Below the pieces are notes generated by a model. The model ran no database searches, was not told where the DNA came from, and worked only from the letters and a program-made list of their open reading frames with translations. A stretch of DNA of 55,841 bases from NCBI RefSeq assembly GCF_900101755.1, contig NZ_FNAE01000010.1, positions 1 through 55,841 on the forward strand. Reading direction: 5' to 3'. Shown in pieces: positions 16,616 through 26,943 of the stretch. A program made the position numbers and the translations under genes. The stretch's first letter is position 1; every line of letters begins with the position of its first letter. The stretch is from Ectopseudomonas alcaliphila (GTDB lineage: Bacteria > Pseudomonadota > Gammaproteobacteria > Pseudomonadales > Pseudomonadaceae).

Positions 16616-17308
16616 TCACCAGGGCAGCGGCTGGCCCTGATAATCGAGGAAGGCGCACTCGCGACGCCCGAGCTGCCCGGTGATCACCTGATGCAGAGCG
16701 CTGGCGCTTTGTTCCACGCTCAACGGCGCGGCATCGCCGCCCATATCGGTGCGCACCCAGCCAGGGTGCAGTGCCAGCAGGCTCCAGGGCAGTTGCGGCA
16801 ATTGCATCTGCCAACTGCGCAGCAAGCTGTTCAGGGCGGCTTTGCTGGCACCGTACAGCGGCATGTCGGCGGCGAGCGCCAGTTGCAGGCTGGCCATCTG
16901 CGAACTCATGAAGGCCATTACCCCGCCATCGACCACATGCTCTGCCAACTGCTGGGCCAGGCGGATCGGCGCCACGGCATTGGCCAGGAATAACTGGCCG
17001 ATGTCCTCGCTCTCTGCCTGGCGCGGGTCCTGGTGGCTGGGGCCGTAGACGCCGGCATTGAACAGCGCGCAATCCAGGCGCCGGTCCTGTAGCGCCGCCG
17101 CCAGGGTGCACCAGGCATCGCGGCGATTGAGATCGCAGGTGATCACCTGCAAGTCGTTTGCGCGCTGGCTGCGCAATGCCTCCAGCGGGCTGGCCGGGCG
17201 CAGTTCGCGCACCACCGCATGGACCTGCCAGTCGGCGTCGAGGAAGGCGCGCACCAGGCCGAGGCCCAGCCCGCGCGAGGCGCCGCAAATCAGGATCTGG
17301 CGTTTCAC
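16616..17308 (-). CDS. SDR family oxidoreductase
   Basis: 230-aa short-chain dehydrogenase: ICGASRGLGLGL at the nucleotide site, NAG (FNAGVYGP), S in MSSQMAS and YGASK as the active site, and the C-terminal YQGQPLPW shared with the SDR at 12702. Likely NAD(P)-dependent; substrate unknown. The GTG at 17308 overlaps the stop codon of the MBL gene (GTGA), indicating coupling; a GTG at 17314 is an alternative. Second gene of a two-gene operon. Confidence 0.83.
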   Translation of the reverse strand: MKRQILICGASRGLGLGLVRAFLDADWQVHAVVRELRPASPLEALRSQRANDLQVITCDLNRRDAWCTLAAALQDRRLDCALFNAGVYGPSHQDPRQAESEDIGQLFLANAVAPIRLAQQLAEHVVDGGVMAFMSSQMASLQLALAADMPLYGASKAALNSLLRSWQMQLPQLPWSLLALHPGWVRTDMGGDAAPLSVEQSASALHQVITGQLGRRECAFLDYQGQPLPW

Positions 17309-18168
17309 GGCCACTGCATCTCGCCCTTGAGCACCTTGGCGCTCAGCTCCAGGCTGCTGTCATCTTGCAGCTGAGGAAAGCGTGCCTTCATCGCCGTGAT
17401 CAGCGCCTGGCTATCCTTGGCCTTGGTCAGTTCCTGCTCCAGAGTCAGCAGGTAGTCACGGGTGAAGCGCAGGTCGGCCAGGTCCATCGCCGGCTCGCCC
17501 AGGTAGTGGCCTGGTACCAGGCTGGTCGGTTGCAGGGCTTCGAGTTCATCCAGCGACTTCAGCCAGCGCTGCCGGGCCTCGATGCTCTGTGCATCGGCGA
17601 CCCACAGGTGGATGTTGGCGCTGGTCAGCACGCCGCCGAGCACGGCCTTGATGCTGGGAATCCACAGGCTGGTGTGCTGCGGGTCATGGCCGACCACCTC
17701 GATACGCTGACCTTCCAGCTCCAGCAGGTTGCCGTGCAGCACTTCAGGCACCAGGGTGCGGGCAGGCGCGCTGTCTTTGAGGATCGGCCCCCAGTACGCC
17801 AGCTTGGGCGCGCGGGTTTTCTCGATGTAGGCGACGGTGGCCGGCGTGGCCAGCACCTTGGCTTCGGGATAGGCGCGGGTCAGCACGTCGAGGCCGAAGT
17901 AGAAGTCCGGATCGCCATGGCTGATGAAAATGGTGGTCAGGCGCTTGCCGCTGGCCTGAATGCGCTCGACCAGTTCCTGCGCCTCGGCGTTGGAGAATTG
18001 CGCATCCACCAGGATGACGTCCTTCTCGCCGCTGATCAGGGTCGAGCTGACCGGGAACACCGCGGCTTCACGCGGGTTGTAGGTTTCCAGGCTCAATGGT
18101 TGGGCGAGGGCGCTGCTGGCCGCGGCGAGCAGGCCGAGGCCAGCGATGAAACGAGTGGCGAAGGACAT
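17305..18168 (-). CDS. exported MBL-fold protein with altered metal motif
   Basis: 287-aa metallo-beta-lactamase-fold protein with a signal peptide (cleavage near ALAQ, residue 23), so periplasmic. The usual HxHxDH metal motif reads SHGDPDFYFG near residue 80: the first His is kept, the second is Asp and the last is Phe. Downstream His residues remain (GHDPQHTSLWIP and VPGHYLG). I believe a subfamily with this HGDPDFY motif exists; its substrate is unknown. Divergent from the LysR gene at 18271, which may regulate it. Confidence 0.8.
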   Translation of the reverse strand: MSFATRFIAGLGLLAAASSALAQPLSLETYNPREAAVFPVSSTLISGEKDVILVDAQFSNAEAQELVERIQASGKRLTTIFISHGDPDFYFGLDVLTRAYPEAKVLATPATVAYIEKTRAPKLAYWGPILKDSAPARTLVPEVLHGNLLELEGQRIEVVGHDPQHTSLWIPSIKAVLGGVLTSANIHLWVADAQSIEARQRWLKSLDELEALQPTSLVPGHYLGEPAMDLADLRFTRDYLLTLEQELTKAKDSQALITAMKARFPQLQDDSSLELSAKVLKGEMQWP

Positions 18169-18270
18169 GGCGATCTCCAGACAGGTAAGGGTGCGGCGCA
18201 TCTTATGTGCTATCTGGCGAGCGAAAAGCCCCGTAAGCTGGCCATACTTGTTGCATGGATCGAGCGAATA

Positions 18271-19170
18271 ATGGATCGACTGATGGCGGCACGCGTGTTC
18301 GTCGAAGTATTGGAGCGCGGTAGCCAGACGGCTGCCGCTGACGCGCTGGATATGTCGCGGGCGATGGTTTCGCGTTATCTCGCCGAGCTGGAAGCCTGGG
18401 CCGGTGTGCGCCTGCTGCACCGCAGCACACGGCGGCTGAGCCTGACGGCGGCAGGCGAACAGATGCTGCCGCAGTGCCGCGAGATGCTGGCGCTGGCCGA
18501 GCGCATGCAGGCAATCGGCCAGGGGCTGGACGACACGCCGCGCGGCACCCTGCGCATTACCTGCAGCCAGTCCTTCGCCCAGGCCTGGCTGGTGCATGCG
18601 CTGCAGGCCTTCACCGAGCGCTACCCGCAGGTCAACATCGATCTGCTGGTGGGCAGCGAAGCGGTCAACCTGGTGGAGGCGCGTATCGACCTGGCGCTGC
18701 GCATCACCAATCAGCTCGACCCGAATCTGATTGCCCGGCGCCTGGCCGTATGTCGCTCGGTGGTCTGCGCCAGCCCTGCCTATCTGGAGCGGCATGGTAC
18801 GCCGCAGCGCCCGGAGGATCTGGCCCGGCACAACTGCCTGGCCTATGCCTACTTCGGTCGTAGCCTGTGGGAGTTCGAGCATCGAGGGGAGGCGAGTGCC
18901 GTTTCGGTGTCCGGCAGCCTGAGTGCCAACGAGTCGATGGTGCTGCTGGAGGCGGCCTTGGCTGGCGCCGGTATCAGTCTTCAGCCGCTTTATTCGGTGG
19001 AGGCACCGCTGCGCGATGGGCGTCTGGTGCGCCTGTTGGCGGACTACCGGCCGCCAGAGCTGGGCATCCATGCCCTGTATGGCACACGCCGGCAGATGCT
19101 GCCGGCGATGCGTCTGCTGCTGGACTTCATCGCCGAACGGCTGGCCAGCGAGGCGCACTGGCAGCATTGA
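18271..19170 (+). CDS. LysR-family transcriptional regulator
   Basis: 299-aa LysR regulator: N-terminal winged helix-turn-helix at about 5-65 (FVEVLERGSQTAAADALDMS, then AELEAWAGVRLLHRSTR) and a periplasmic-binding-like effector domain. The CrgA-like branch is suggested by the family sequence. The start MDRLMAARVF at 18271 fits the family; the open frame continues upstream through the intergenic region without a better start. Divergent from the MBL-SDR operon with about 100 bp between, so that operon is its likely target. Confidence 0.9.
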   Translation: MDRLMAARVFVEVLERGSQTAAADALDMSRAMVSRYLAELEAWAGVRLLHRSTRRLSLTAAGEQMLPQCREMLALAERMQAIGQGLDDTPRGTLRITCSQSFAQAWLVHALQAFTERYPQVNIDLLVGSEAVNLVEARIDLALRITNQLDPNLIARRLAVCRSVVCASPAYLERHGTPQRPEDLARHNCLAYAYFGRSLWEFEHRGEASAVSVSGSLSANESMVLLEAALAGAGISLQPLYSVEAPLRDGRLVRLLADYRPPELGIHALYGTRRQMLPAMRLLLDFIAERLASEAHWQH

Positions 19171-19250
19171 CAGCCTGTTAAAAGCTGCGCCGGAAACTTG
19201 CATTCGGCCAGGCAGCTTCGAGAATGAAGTGATCGAATCAGGATTTCACC

Positions 19251-20612
19251 ATGCCATCACTCTCGAGCTTCGGCAGGCGCGTTCGCAAACTCTGGCATGG
19301 TGCAGACCTGGCTCTGGTCGGTCAGCGTCGCGAGCGCCGCATGCGCATGCTGTCGAGTCTGATGATGATCGTGATGGGCCTGCTCTGGGGGCTGTTCTTT
19401 TCCTCTCGCGGCTACTGGGCCATCGTCGTCATGGACGTGACGATCATCCTCAGCGGTGTGGCGGTCTTCGTGCTGACCCTGCGCAACCAGGCACGCAGCG
19501 CCAACCTGATTCTGTTCATTGCGCTGATCCTTATTGTCGTCGCCTCGACCCTGCTGCTCGATCCGCCGACGCTCACGGCGCCGCGCGCGACGCATCTCTA
19601 TCTGCTACCGGTGGCCGTCGGCGCGTTGATGGCCTTCCGTGACGAACCGTTATGGCTGCGTTACGGCGTTTCTCTGTTCTGCCTGCTGTTGTTCGTTGCC
19701 CTGGCGGCGTCCAACTGGCGACCTACAGATCTTTACGCGTTACCGGACGACGTGCGCATCGTCGGTTCCTGGGTGCAGGGCTTCGCTGCCATGGCGCTGT
19801 TCTTCCTGCTCCTGCATATTCTGCAGAGCGACACCGCCGAGCGCTCGGAGCTGGATCGCGACCTGCGCGCGGCCATTCGCGAGCGGCAGTTCGTGCTGTA
19901 TTACCAGCCGCAACTCAATGGTGCCGGGCGGGTGATCGGTGCCGAGCTGCTGATTCGCTGGCAGCATCCTCAGCGGGGGCTGCTGGCGCCGGGCGAGTTC
20001 ATCGACCACGCCGAGAACACCGGTCTGATCATCCCCATTGGCCAGTGGGTGCTGGAGCAGACGGCAGCGCGTCTGCGGCAGTGGAAGGACGACCCGCTTT
20101 TCGGCGACCTGGGCCTGGCCGTGAACATCAGCCAGAAGCAGTTCTCGCAGGCCAGCTTCGTCGCCGAAATCCTCGGTTTGATCGAGCGTCATGAAATCGA
20201 TGCCGAGCGCCTGGAGCTGGAGCTGACCGAGACGCTGATCGTCCATGACATGGAAGACCTTACGCGCAAGATGGCGGCGCTGGTCGAGCAGGGCGTGCGC
20301 TTCTCGCTGGATGACTTCGGCACCGGCTTTTCATCCCTCAGCCACCTCAAGCGCCTGCCGCTGAGCAAGCTGAAGATCGACCGTTCGTTCATCTGCGACG
20401 TGCTCACCGATGCCAACAGCGAAACCATCGTGCGCACGGTGATCGCCCTGGGGCAGAGCATGGGCATGACGGTGATCGCTGAAGGTGTGGAAACCGAGGC
20501 GCAGCGGCGTTTTCTGGCTGACAACGGTTGCAGTCTGTTCCAGGGTTATCTGCTCGGCCGGCCGATGCCGCTGGCGGATTTCTGTGACTTCGTGCAGCGC
20601 CACAACGGCTGA
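19251..20612 (+). CDS. membrane-anchored EAL-domain phosphodiesterase
   Basis: 453-aa protein: five or six membrane helices in residues 30-195, then an EAL domain at about 210-450 facing the cytoplasm. The motif set looks catalytically complete: GAELLIRW, NISQKQFS, ELTETL, DDFGTGFSSL, KIDRSF, EGVE and QGYLLGRP. No GGDEF domain. It should lower c-di-GMP in response to a signal read by the membrane part, which does not match a sensor domain I know. Monocistronic as far as can be seen. Confidence 0.9.
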   Translation: MPSLSSFGRRVRKLWHGADLALVGQRRERRMRMLSSLMMIVMGLLWGLFFSSRGYWAIVVMDVTIILSGVAVFVLTLRNQARSANLILFIALILIVVASTLLLDPPTLTAPRATHLYLLPVAVGALMAFRDEPLWLRYGVSLFCLLLFVALAASNWRPTDLYALPDDVRIVGSWVQGFAAMALFFLLLHILQSDTAERSELDRDLRAAIRERQFVLYYQPQLNGAGRVIGAELLIRWQHPQRGLLAPGEFIDHAENTGLIIPIGQWVLEQTAARLRQWKDDPLFGDLGLAVNISQKQFSQASFVAEILGLIERHEIDAERLELELTETLIVHDMEDLTRKMAALVEQGVRFSLDDFGTGFSSLSHLKRLPLSKLKIDRSFICDVLTDANSETIVRTVIALGQSMGMTVIAEGVETEAQRRFLADNGCSLFQGYLLGRPMPLADFCDFVQRHNG

Positions 20613-20842
20613 AACCACCTTCCGCCCATCTACCATCTCCTGCCTGGAGTGAACTCGAAGCGAGTGGCCAATGTCTGTCTGCTGTCGGCCCGTACCGGCA
20701 GGAATAGATGGCTATTGGCCGCTAGCGTGGCGTCTACGTCGCGGATTCTGCCTGCATCATGCTCGAGCGTGTTGTTCAGCGCGTGGCCGGCAACGTCCAT
20801 CCCGTTCGCCGGGTTCGTCTGACTGCCACGTGAAGATTGCCC

Positions 20843-21499
20843 ATGTTTTTATCTCGTCATGCTCCATTCCAACCCCGCATTCTCGGTGCCTGCCTGCTGC
20901 TCGGTGGCCTGCTCGGCGGTGCTCAGCCGTCTCTGGCCGAAGAGGCGTCTGGCAACCAGCGCTGGGTCAGCGACAGCCTGAACACCTATGTGCGCAGCGG
21001 CCCCACCGATGGCTACCGCATTGTCGGCACCCTGGTTTCCGGGGAGAAAGTGGAGCTGTTGCGCACCCAGGGTGACTACAGCCAGGTGCGTAGCGCAAGC
21101 GGCGCCAGCGTCTGGATTCCCAGCCGCGACCTGCAGTCGGTGCCAGGCCAGGCCGAGCGCCTGCCGCAACTGGAACAGAAAGTCGCTGACCTCAGCGCTG
21201 AGCTCAAAGGCATCGACGACGCCTGGAAGGTCCGTGTGCAAGGCATGCAGGAAACCCTGGACTCGCGCAAGAAACTGATCGACGAGCTGCAGGCCGCCCG
21301 CGGCGCGCTGGATGCCGAGCTGACCACCACCCGTTCGCAGCTGCGCGATGCCCAGGCGCAACTCGGTGAGGAACAGCAACAGGTGCTGATGCGCTACATG
21401 GCCTATGGCGGCAGCATCGCCGGCGCCGGGCTGCTGCTCGGGCTGATTCTGCCGACCATGCTGCGGGTCAAGCGCAAGCGTAACGATCAGTGGGTGTAG
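20843..21499 (+). CDS. SH3-domain protein, YgiM/TIGR04211 type
   Basis: 218-aa envelope protein: signal peptide (cleavage near SLAEE), a bacterial SH3 domain at about 35-95 (NTYVRSGPTDGYRIVGTL, VWIPSRDL), a coiled coil at about 105-180 and a C-terminal membrane helix (SIAGAGLLLGLILPTML) with a basic tail. This is the layout of E. coli YgiM. Role in the cell envelope is not established. ATG at 20843 chosen; a TTG two codons upstream is possible. The 230 bp before it hold no clear feature. Confidence 0.88.
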   Translation: MFLSRHAPFQPRILGACLLLGGLLGGAQPSLAEEASGNQRWVSDSLNTYVRSGPTDGYRIVGTLVSGEKVELLRTQGDYSQVRSASGASVWIPSRDLQSVPGQAERLPQLEQKVADLSAELKGIDDAWKVRVQGMQETLDSRKKLIDELQAARGALDAELTTTRSQLRDAQAQLGEEQQQVLMRYMAYGGSIAGAGLLLGLILPTMLRVKRKRNDQWV

Positions 21500-21555
21500 A
21501 ACCTGTTTTCAACCACGCCAGGCCGAGGCGCAGCAGAACATAAGCAGGTTCTGAG

Positions 21556-22461
21556 TCATTCCAGATGAGGCGCCATCAACTGCTCCAACCACTCGATCAG
21601 CACCGCCAGGCGCCGTGAGCGCTGGCGGCGGTGCGGGTAGAGCAGGGCGATCGGCATGGCGGCGGCACGCTGTTGTGGCATCACCTCCAGCAGTTCGCCG
21701 GAGGCCAGCAGGTGCTGCACGTCGAAGCGTGGAATCTGGATCAGGCCCAGGCCGGCCAGGCAGCAGGCGATGTAGTTCTCCGCGTTGTTGACGATCACGC
21801 GGCTGGCCGGGCGCAGTTCGCACTGCTCGCCATTCTCGTCGACATATTCCCAGGGCATCTCGCGGCCGCTGGTGGGTGAGGCGTAGCCAACCATCCAGTG
21901 ATTGCCTGCCAGGTCATCGGCCTGCTGCGGCTCGCCATGTTCACGCAGGTAGGCCGGGCTGGCGCAGTTGATCAGCGCCAGGCTGCCCAACGGCCGGGCG
22001 GCCAGGCTGCTGTCGCTGAGCGTGCCGACACGCAGCACGCAGTCGACGCCTTCCTTGACTAGGTCGATGGCGCGGTCGGTCGAGCTCAGCAGCAGTTGCA
22101 GCTGCGGATGGCGACGCAGCAGGGTCGGTAGCGCCGGTGCGATCAGGCGCCGGGCGATGCGGCTGGGCACGTCGATCTTCAAACGTCCGCTGACCTGGCC
22201 TTGGGTGCCTTGCGCGCTCTGCTCGATGTCCTCGGCCAATGCCAGCAATTCACGAATGCGTTCGAGCAACTGACTGCCATCAGGCGTCAGGCGAACATTG
22301 CGCGTGGTGCGGTGCAGCAGGCGTACGCCCAGCTGAGTTTCCAGTTGCTGCAGTGCAGCCGATGCCGATGCGCGTGGCAGTTCCAGGGCGTTTGCCGCCT
22401 TGATGAAGCTGCCCATCTCGGCGATGTGCAGGAAGACGCGGTACTGCTCGAGCTTATCCAT
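21556..22461 (-). CDS. LysR-family transcriptional regulator
   Basis: 301-aa LysR regulator: helix-turn-helix in residues 4-60 (FLHIAEMGSFIKAANALELP, LETQLGVRLLHRTTRNV) and effector domain from about 90. It resembles the DsdC/CrgA-like group often found beside SDR genes. It lies 12 bp downstream of a small membrane protein gene and near a minus-strand SDR gene (22759); control of that SDR is plausible but unproven. Confidence 0.9.
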   Translation of the reverse strand: MDKLEQYRVFLHIAEMGSFIKAANALELPRASASAALQQLETQLGVRLLHRTTRNVRLTPDGSQLLERIRELLALAEDIEQSAQGTQGQVSGRLKIDVPSRIARRLIAPALPTLLRRHPQLQLLLSSTDRAIDLVKEGVDCVLRVGTLSDSSLAARPLGSLALINCASPAYLREHGEPQQADDLAGNHWMVGYASPTSGREMPWEYVDENGEQCELRPASRVIVNNAENYIACCLAGLGLIQIPRFDVQHLLASGELLEVMPQQRAAAMPIALLYPHRRQRSRRLAVLIEWLEQLMAPHLE

Positions 22462-22473
22462 CGATCGATCCGT

Positions 22474-22728
22474 TCAACCTGCCCGATGCAGCCACCACCA
22501 GGCGAGCCAGGCGGCAGCTGAGGGAACGCCGAACAATACAGCGTGGATCGGCAGCTCCTCGGCCAGGGTATAACCATGGGAAAGCCCGGTACGCAGGTTG
22601 AGCGCGCAGACGCCCAACCACAGCAGGGTGAACAGCGTGACAGCCAGCGTGCGCTGCGCCGCCGGTGCGAAGCGCAGGGCCAGGGCGGCCAGCGCCAGGC
22701 CCACTACCACCAGAATCAGGGTTCGCAT
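22474..22728 (-). CDS. small three-helix membrane protein
   Basis: 84-aa hydrophobic protein with three predicted membrane helices (2-22, 28-46, 60-80). Good ribosome site (GGAGGTGA) before the ATG. No family recognised. Between an SDR and a LysR gene on the same strand, likely in their transcript. Confidence 0.7.
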   Translation of the reverse strand: MRTLILVVVGLALAALALRFAPAAQRTLAVTLFTLLWLGVCALNLRTGLSHGYTLAEELPIHAVLFGVPSAAAWLAWWWLHRAG

Positions 22729-22758
22729 CCGCTCACCTCCCAGGCGTTTTTCAGTTGC

Positions 22759-23532
22759 TTACTTAGTGGTATAGCCGCCATTGATCAGAATGGTCTGCCC
22801 GGTGATCCACCAACCGTCGCTGACCAGGTGACGGATGAAGGGCACCACGTCCTCGATATCGGTCAGGCCGGTCTTGGAGAAGGGCGACAACGCCGCCGCG
22901 CTCTTGTGGTAGGCCACTGCATCGGCGCCTTCCTGGCCATAGAAGAACGGCGTGTCCATCGGGCCTGGGCCGACGGCGGTGACCGAGATGCCGCGCGCGC
23001 CGAATTCCTTGGAGGCTGCTCGGGTGTAGTGCTCCACCGGCGCCTTGGTGCCGGCATAGGCGGCGTAGAAGGGGGTGTAGGCGCCCAGTAGCGAAGTCAC
23101 CAGGGTGCAGATCTTGCCGTTGTCCCTGACGTGCTTGCCGGCTTCCTTGAGGAAGAAGAACGCCGACTTGGAGTTGACCGCGGTCATCTCGTCGTACTCG
23201 TCTTCGCTGATCTCGCTGAAGGGTTTCTTCAACACCTTGCCCACGGTGTTGATGGCGATATCGGGGCGGCCCATGGCGGCCACCGCATCGGCGAAGAGTT
23301 TCTCCACGGCGGCGGCGCGCGTCAGGTCGCCCTGCAGCGCCACGGCCTTGGCACCGAGTTGCTGCACCGCTTGCACGGTGGCGTCGGCCTCCGCCTTGCT
23401 TGCCGCGCTGTTGTAGTGAATGACCACCGCACTGGCGCCGTGCGTGGCCAGGTCGCGGGCCAGCAGCCCGCCGAGGTTCTTGCCGCCACCGGCGATGAGT
23501 ACCGTCTTGCCTGCAATGGAATGATCGACCAT
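22759..23532 (-). CDS. SDR family oxidoreductase
   Basis: 257-aa classical short-chain dehydrogenase: nucleotide site IAGGGKNLGGLLA (AGGGxNxG rather than the usual GxxxGIG), INTVG, and the active-site segment TSLLGAYTPFYAAYAGTKA in which S, Y and K align as the catalytic residues. The C-terminus ITGQTILINGGY is the canonical family end. Substrate unknown. Its start lies 12 bp from the hairpin 23545-23569, which has a near copy upstream of the hydroxylase at 25451. Confidence 0.88.
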   Translation of the reverse strand: MVDHSIAGKTVLIAGGGKNLGGLLARDLATHGASAVVIHYNSAASKAEADATVQAVQQLGAKAVALQGDLTRAAAVEKLFADAVAAMGRPDIAINTVGKVLKKPFSEISEDEYDEMTAVNSKSAFFFLKEAGKHVRDNGKICTLVTSLLGAYTPFYAAYAGTKAPVEHYTRAASKEFGARGISVTAVGPGPMDTPFFYGQEGADAVAYHKSAAALSPFSKTGLTDIEDVVPFIRHLVSDGWWITGQTILINGGYTTK

Positions 23533-23544
23533 GAGATGTCTCCC

Positions 23545-23569
23545 GACTCGGGTTGAGGAAACCCGAGTC
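23545..23569 (-). promoter_or_regulatory. hairpin upstream of the SDR gene
   Basis: Ten-base-pair inverted repeat GACTCGGGTT / AACCCGAGTC with a five-base loop. On the minus strand it begins CCTAGACTCGGG, the same as the element at 26643-26660. Confidence 0.6.
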
Positions 23570-23638
23570 TAGGTAGCCATCCGGCTCTGATCAGCGCCTC
23601 GTTTCTGGATGCATTGTCCAGAAATGGCGACCAATGTT

Positions 23639-23861
23639 TCAGAATTCCCGGCGTCCGAGATGCTCGCAGTGCCCGTCACAGGTACCGGGACAGGCGCAGC
23701 CGCGGGTGCTGCGCCCGGTGTCACGTTCGACCCGGCGCGCTACTTCGGGATCGTCGGCGAAGGGCAGCATCGTCGCCTCGTCGAGGTCGCGCTGGCTGCC
23801 GCGCCCCAGGCTGAGTTGCACGCCGAGGAAGAACACCATAACTGCGATCATCCACCAGGCT

Positions 23862-23890
<29 letters not shown>
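23639..23890 (-). CDS. ccoQ: small cbb3-oxidase-associated subunit (CcoQ4-like)
   Basis: 83-aa protein with one N-terminal membrane helix (about 10-28) and a hydrophilic tail ending in a cysteine-rich stretch (CACPGTCDGHC). It overlaps the end of the ccoN-like gene by 29 bp, the arrangement of the orphan ccoN4-ccoQ4 pair of P. aeruginosa. Probably a small accessory subunit of an alternative cbb3 oxidase. The Cys tail is unusual for CcoQ and may bind metal. Identification rests mostly on position. Confidence 0.6.
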
Positions 23891-25295
<1,405 letters not shown>

Positions 25296-25388
25296 CGCGT
25301 TAACCTTCCATACAGATGCGGGCGCAGCCGCGCGAGTGGCCAAACTGTAGGGAGGCGGGGCAAAACAAAACAGACTCAGAAACTGCTG

Positions 25389-25404
25389 TCTGATGCGTAT
25401 CAGA
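25389..25404. promoter_or_regulatory. ANR/FNR-like box upstream of ccoN
   Basis: TCTGATGCGTATCAGA is a perfect palindrome around CTGAT-N4-ATCAG, one base per half-site away from the ANR/FNR consensus TTGAT-N4-ATCAA. The position fits oxygen control of the orphan oxidase. Confidence 0.6.
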
Positions 25405-25450
25405 TGAGGTTGGCCGGTTGCGCGCCGAGTCCGGCGCGCTTGCGGGAGTT

Positions 25451-26623
25451 TCAGGCCTGGGCGGTCAGATGACGGGCGATGCCCTTCTTCAACGGCAACA
25501 GACCCTGCGCCACGCGCAGGCCGGCGCCGCGCAGCAGGCGCGCCGGTAAACGGTCGTTGGTGTACAGCTCCACCAGCAGGTTGGTGGCCTGGTACAGCGG
25601 CCAGGTGGCCAGGCGCAGCTGGCGCTCATAGCGCGCCAATGGCGCAGTCGCACCGATGTCCTGACGTTTGCCGTGAGCGGCCAGCAGTGCGTCGCTGAGC
25701 AGTTGCACGCCGATCAGGCCGAAGTTGAAACCATGCGCGGTGACCGGGTGCATGCCGACGGCGGCATCGCCGAGCAGGGCGCAGCGGGTGCCGACCATGC
25801 GCCGCGCATAGGCGCCCACCAGCGGATAGGCGTGGCGGCTGCTGACCAGTTGCATGGCGCCCAGGCGGCGATCGAAGCGCTTTTCCATCTCGCGGGCGAA
25901 GGTGGCTTCGTCCAGTTGCTGCAGGCGTTCGATCTCGCGCGGCGGCAGGGTCAGCACCATCGACGACTGCCGGCCGTTGAGCGGCAGCAGGGCCAGGGTC
26001 TGGCCATAGCCGAACCACTCCCAGGCCACCTGTTGGTGGTCCTGTTCGTGCTGCATGCGGCACACCAGCATGGTCTTGCCGAAGTCCTTGAGTTGCGCGC
26101 CGATGCCGAGCTGGCGACGGGTCTCCGAGAAGCGGCTGTCGGCGGCGACCAGCAGACGCGGTTGCAGCACCTGGCCGTCCTGCAGCACCAGTTTTATCTC
26201 GCTCTGGCCTGGTTCGACGGCGCGTACGCTGGTTTCGCACAGCAGCTGCACGTCGGCGCATTCGCTTACCGCCTGATAGGCGGCGCGGCGGATGGCCTGG
26301 TTGGCCACCAGATGGCCGAGGCGCTCGGCGCCGGCCTGCTCGGCGCGGATCTTCAGGGCGAACAGCGAGGGGCCGTTGAACACCTGGGCATCGCGCAGCA
26401 CGGCGATGTCCTCGGCAGGCAGGCGCGACCACAGCCCGAGACGCTCGAGCAGGGCCTGCGAGCCGTGGGTGAGGGCAATCTCACGGCCGTCGAAGGCCGG
26501 TTCGGCCAGTGCCTGCTCGGCCTGGCGCTCCAGCACCACGATGGACAGGCCTTGCCCGGACAGGGCGCGCGCCAGGCACAGGCCAGCCGGGCCGGCGCCG
26601 ACGATGAGGATATCGGGTGACAT
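25451..26623 (-). CDS. UbiH-family FAD hydroxylase, probably UbiM-type
   Basis: 390-aa flavin monooxygenase: N-terminal GAGPAGLCLARAL dinucleotide motif, central DSRFSETR and C-terminal GDAAVGMHPVTAHGFNFGL (the GD motif and the UbiH/COQ6 signature). The segment PAFDGREIALTHGSQ resembles UbiM, a 5-demethoxyubiquinol hydroxylase, better than UbiH or UbiF, so a role in ubiquinone ring hydroxylation is likely. Upstream sits the hairpin 26643-26660. It faces away from glk and lies before the orphan oxidase genes. Confidence 0.75.
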   Translation of the reverse strand: MSPDILIVGAGPAGLCLARALSGQGLSIVVLERQAEQALAEPAFDGREIALTHGSQALLERLGLWSRLPAEDIAVLRDAQVFNGPSLFALKIRAEQAGAERLGHLVANQAIRRAAYQAVSECADVQLLCETSVRAVEPGQSEIKLVLQDGQVLQPRLLVAADSRFSETRRQLGIGAQLKDFGKTMLVCRMQHEQDHQQVAWEWFGYGQTLALLPLNGRQSSMVLTLPPREIERLQQLDEATFAREMEKRFDRRLGAMQLVSSRHAYPLVGAYARRMVGTRCALLGDAAVGMHPVTAHGFNFGLIGVQLLSDALLAAHGKRQDIGATAPLARYERQLRLATWPLYQATNLLVELYTNDRLPARLLRGAGLRVAQGLLPLKKGIARHLTAQA

Positions 26624-26642
26624 GCTGCAGCTCTCCGTGCGA

Positions 26643-26660
26643 ACTCGGGAAGGCCCGAGT
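26643..26660 (-). promoter_or_regulatory. hairpin upstream of the UbiM-like gene
   Basis: ACTCGGG-AAGG-CCCGAGT inverted repeat, flanked on the minus strand by CCTAG exactly like the element at 23545-23569. It lies 20 bp before the start codon. Confidence 0.6.
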
Positions 26661-26839
26661 CTAGGCCGGCAGACAGTGCTGGATATTGTCCGGGATCATG
26701 CTGGGATAGAAATGCGCCGTGGCGAGCCTGTTGTTCCGTAGTGGCGGTTGGGGGGGCAGGGATGCGTGGTGGAATATTGTTGTTATTACCACTTTGATCG
26801 GGTTGATAGGCGAAATTTTCGGGTTTACTGTTGTGCGCG

Positions 26840-26854
26840 TTGTTTGAACTACAA
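26840..26854. promoter_or_regulatory. HexR-type operator upstream of glk
   Basis: TTGT-N7-ACAA (26840-26843 and 26851-26854) matches the HexR recognition pattern described in pseudomonads. It lies about 90 bp before the glk start, in the otherwise featureless, AT-richer gap 26661-26943. HexR releases this site on binding KDPG. Confidence 0.7.
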
Positions 26855-26943
26855 AAATAATCGGATTTTGGAGTCGGTAAGATGCAACCTCGTTCTTCTG
26901 CGGTAGCCGTTGCGCCAATCGTCCTGGCTACGGAGGCATTCAG

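Noticed and set aside
18169..19203. N-terminal extension of the MBL-fold gene through the LysR gene
   Set aside because: Open by chance on the antisense strand; the signal peptide start at 18168 is clear.
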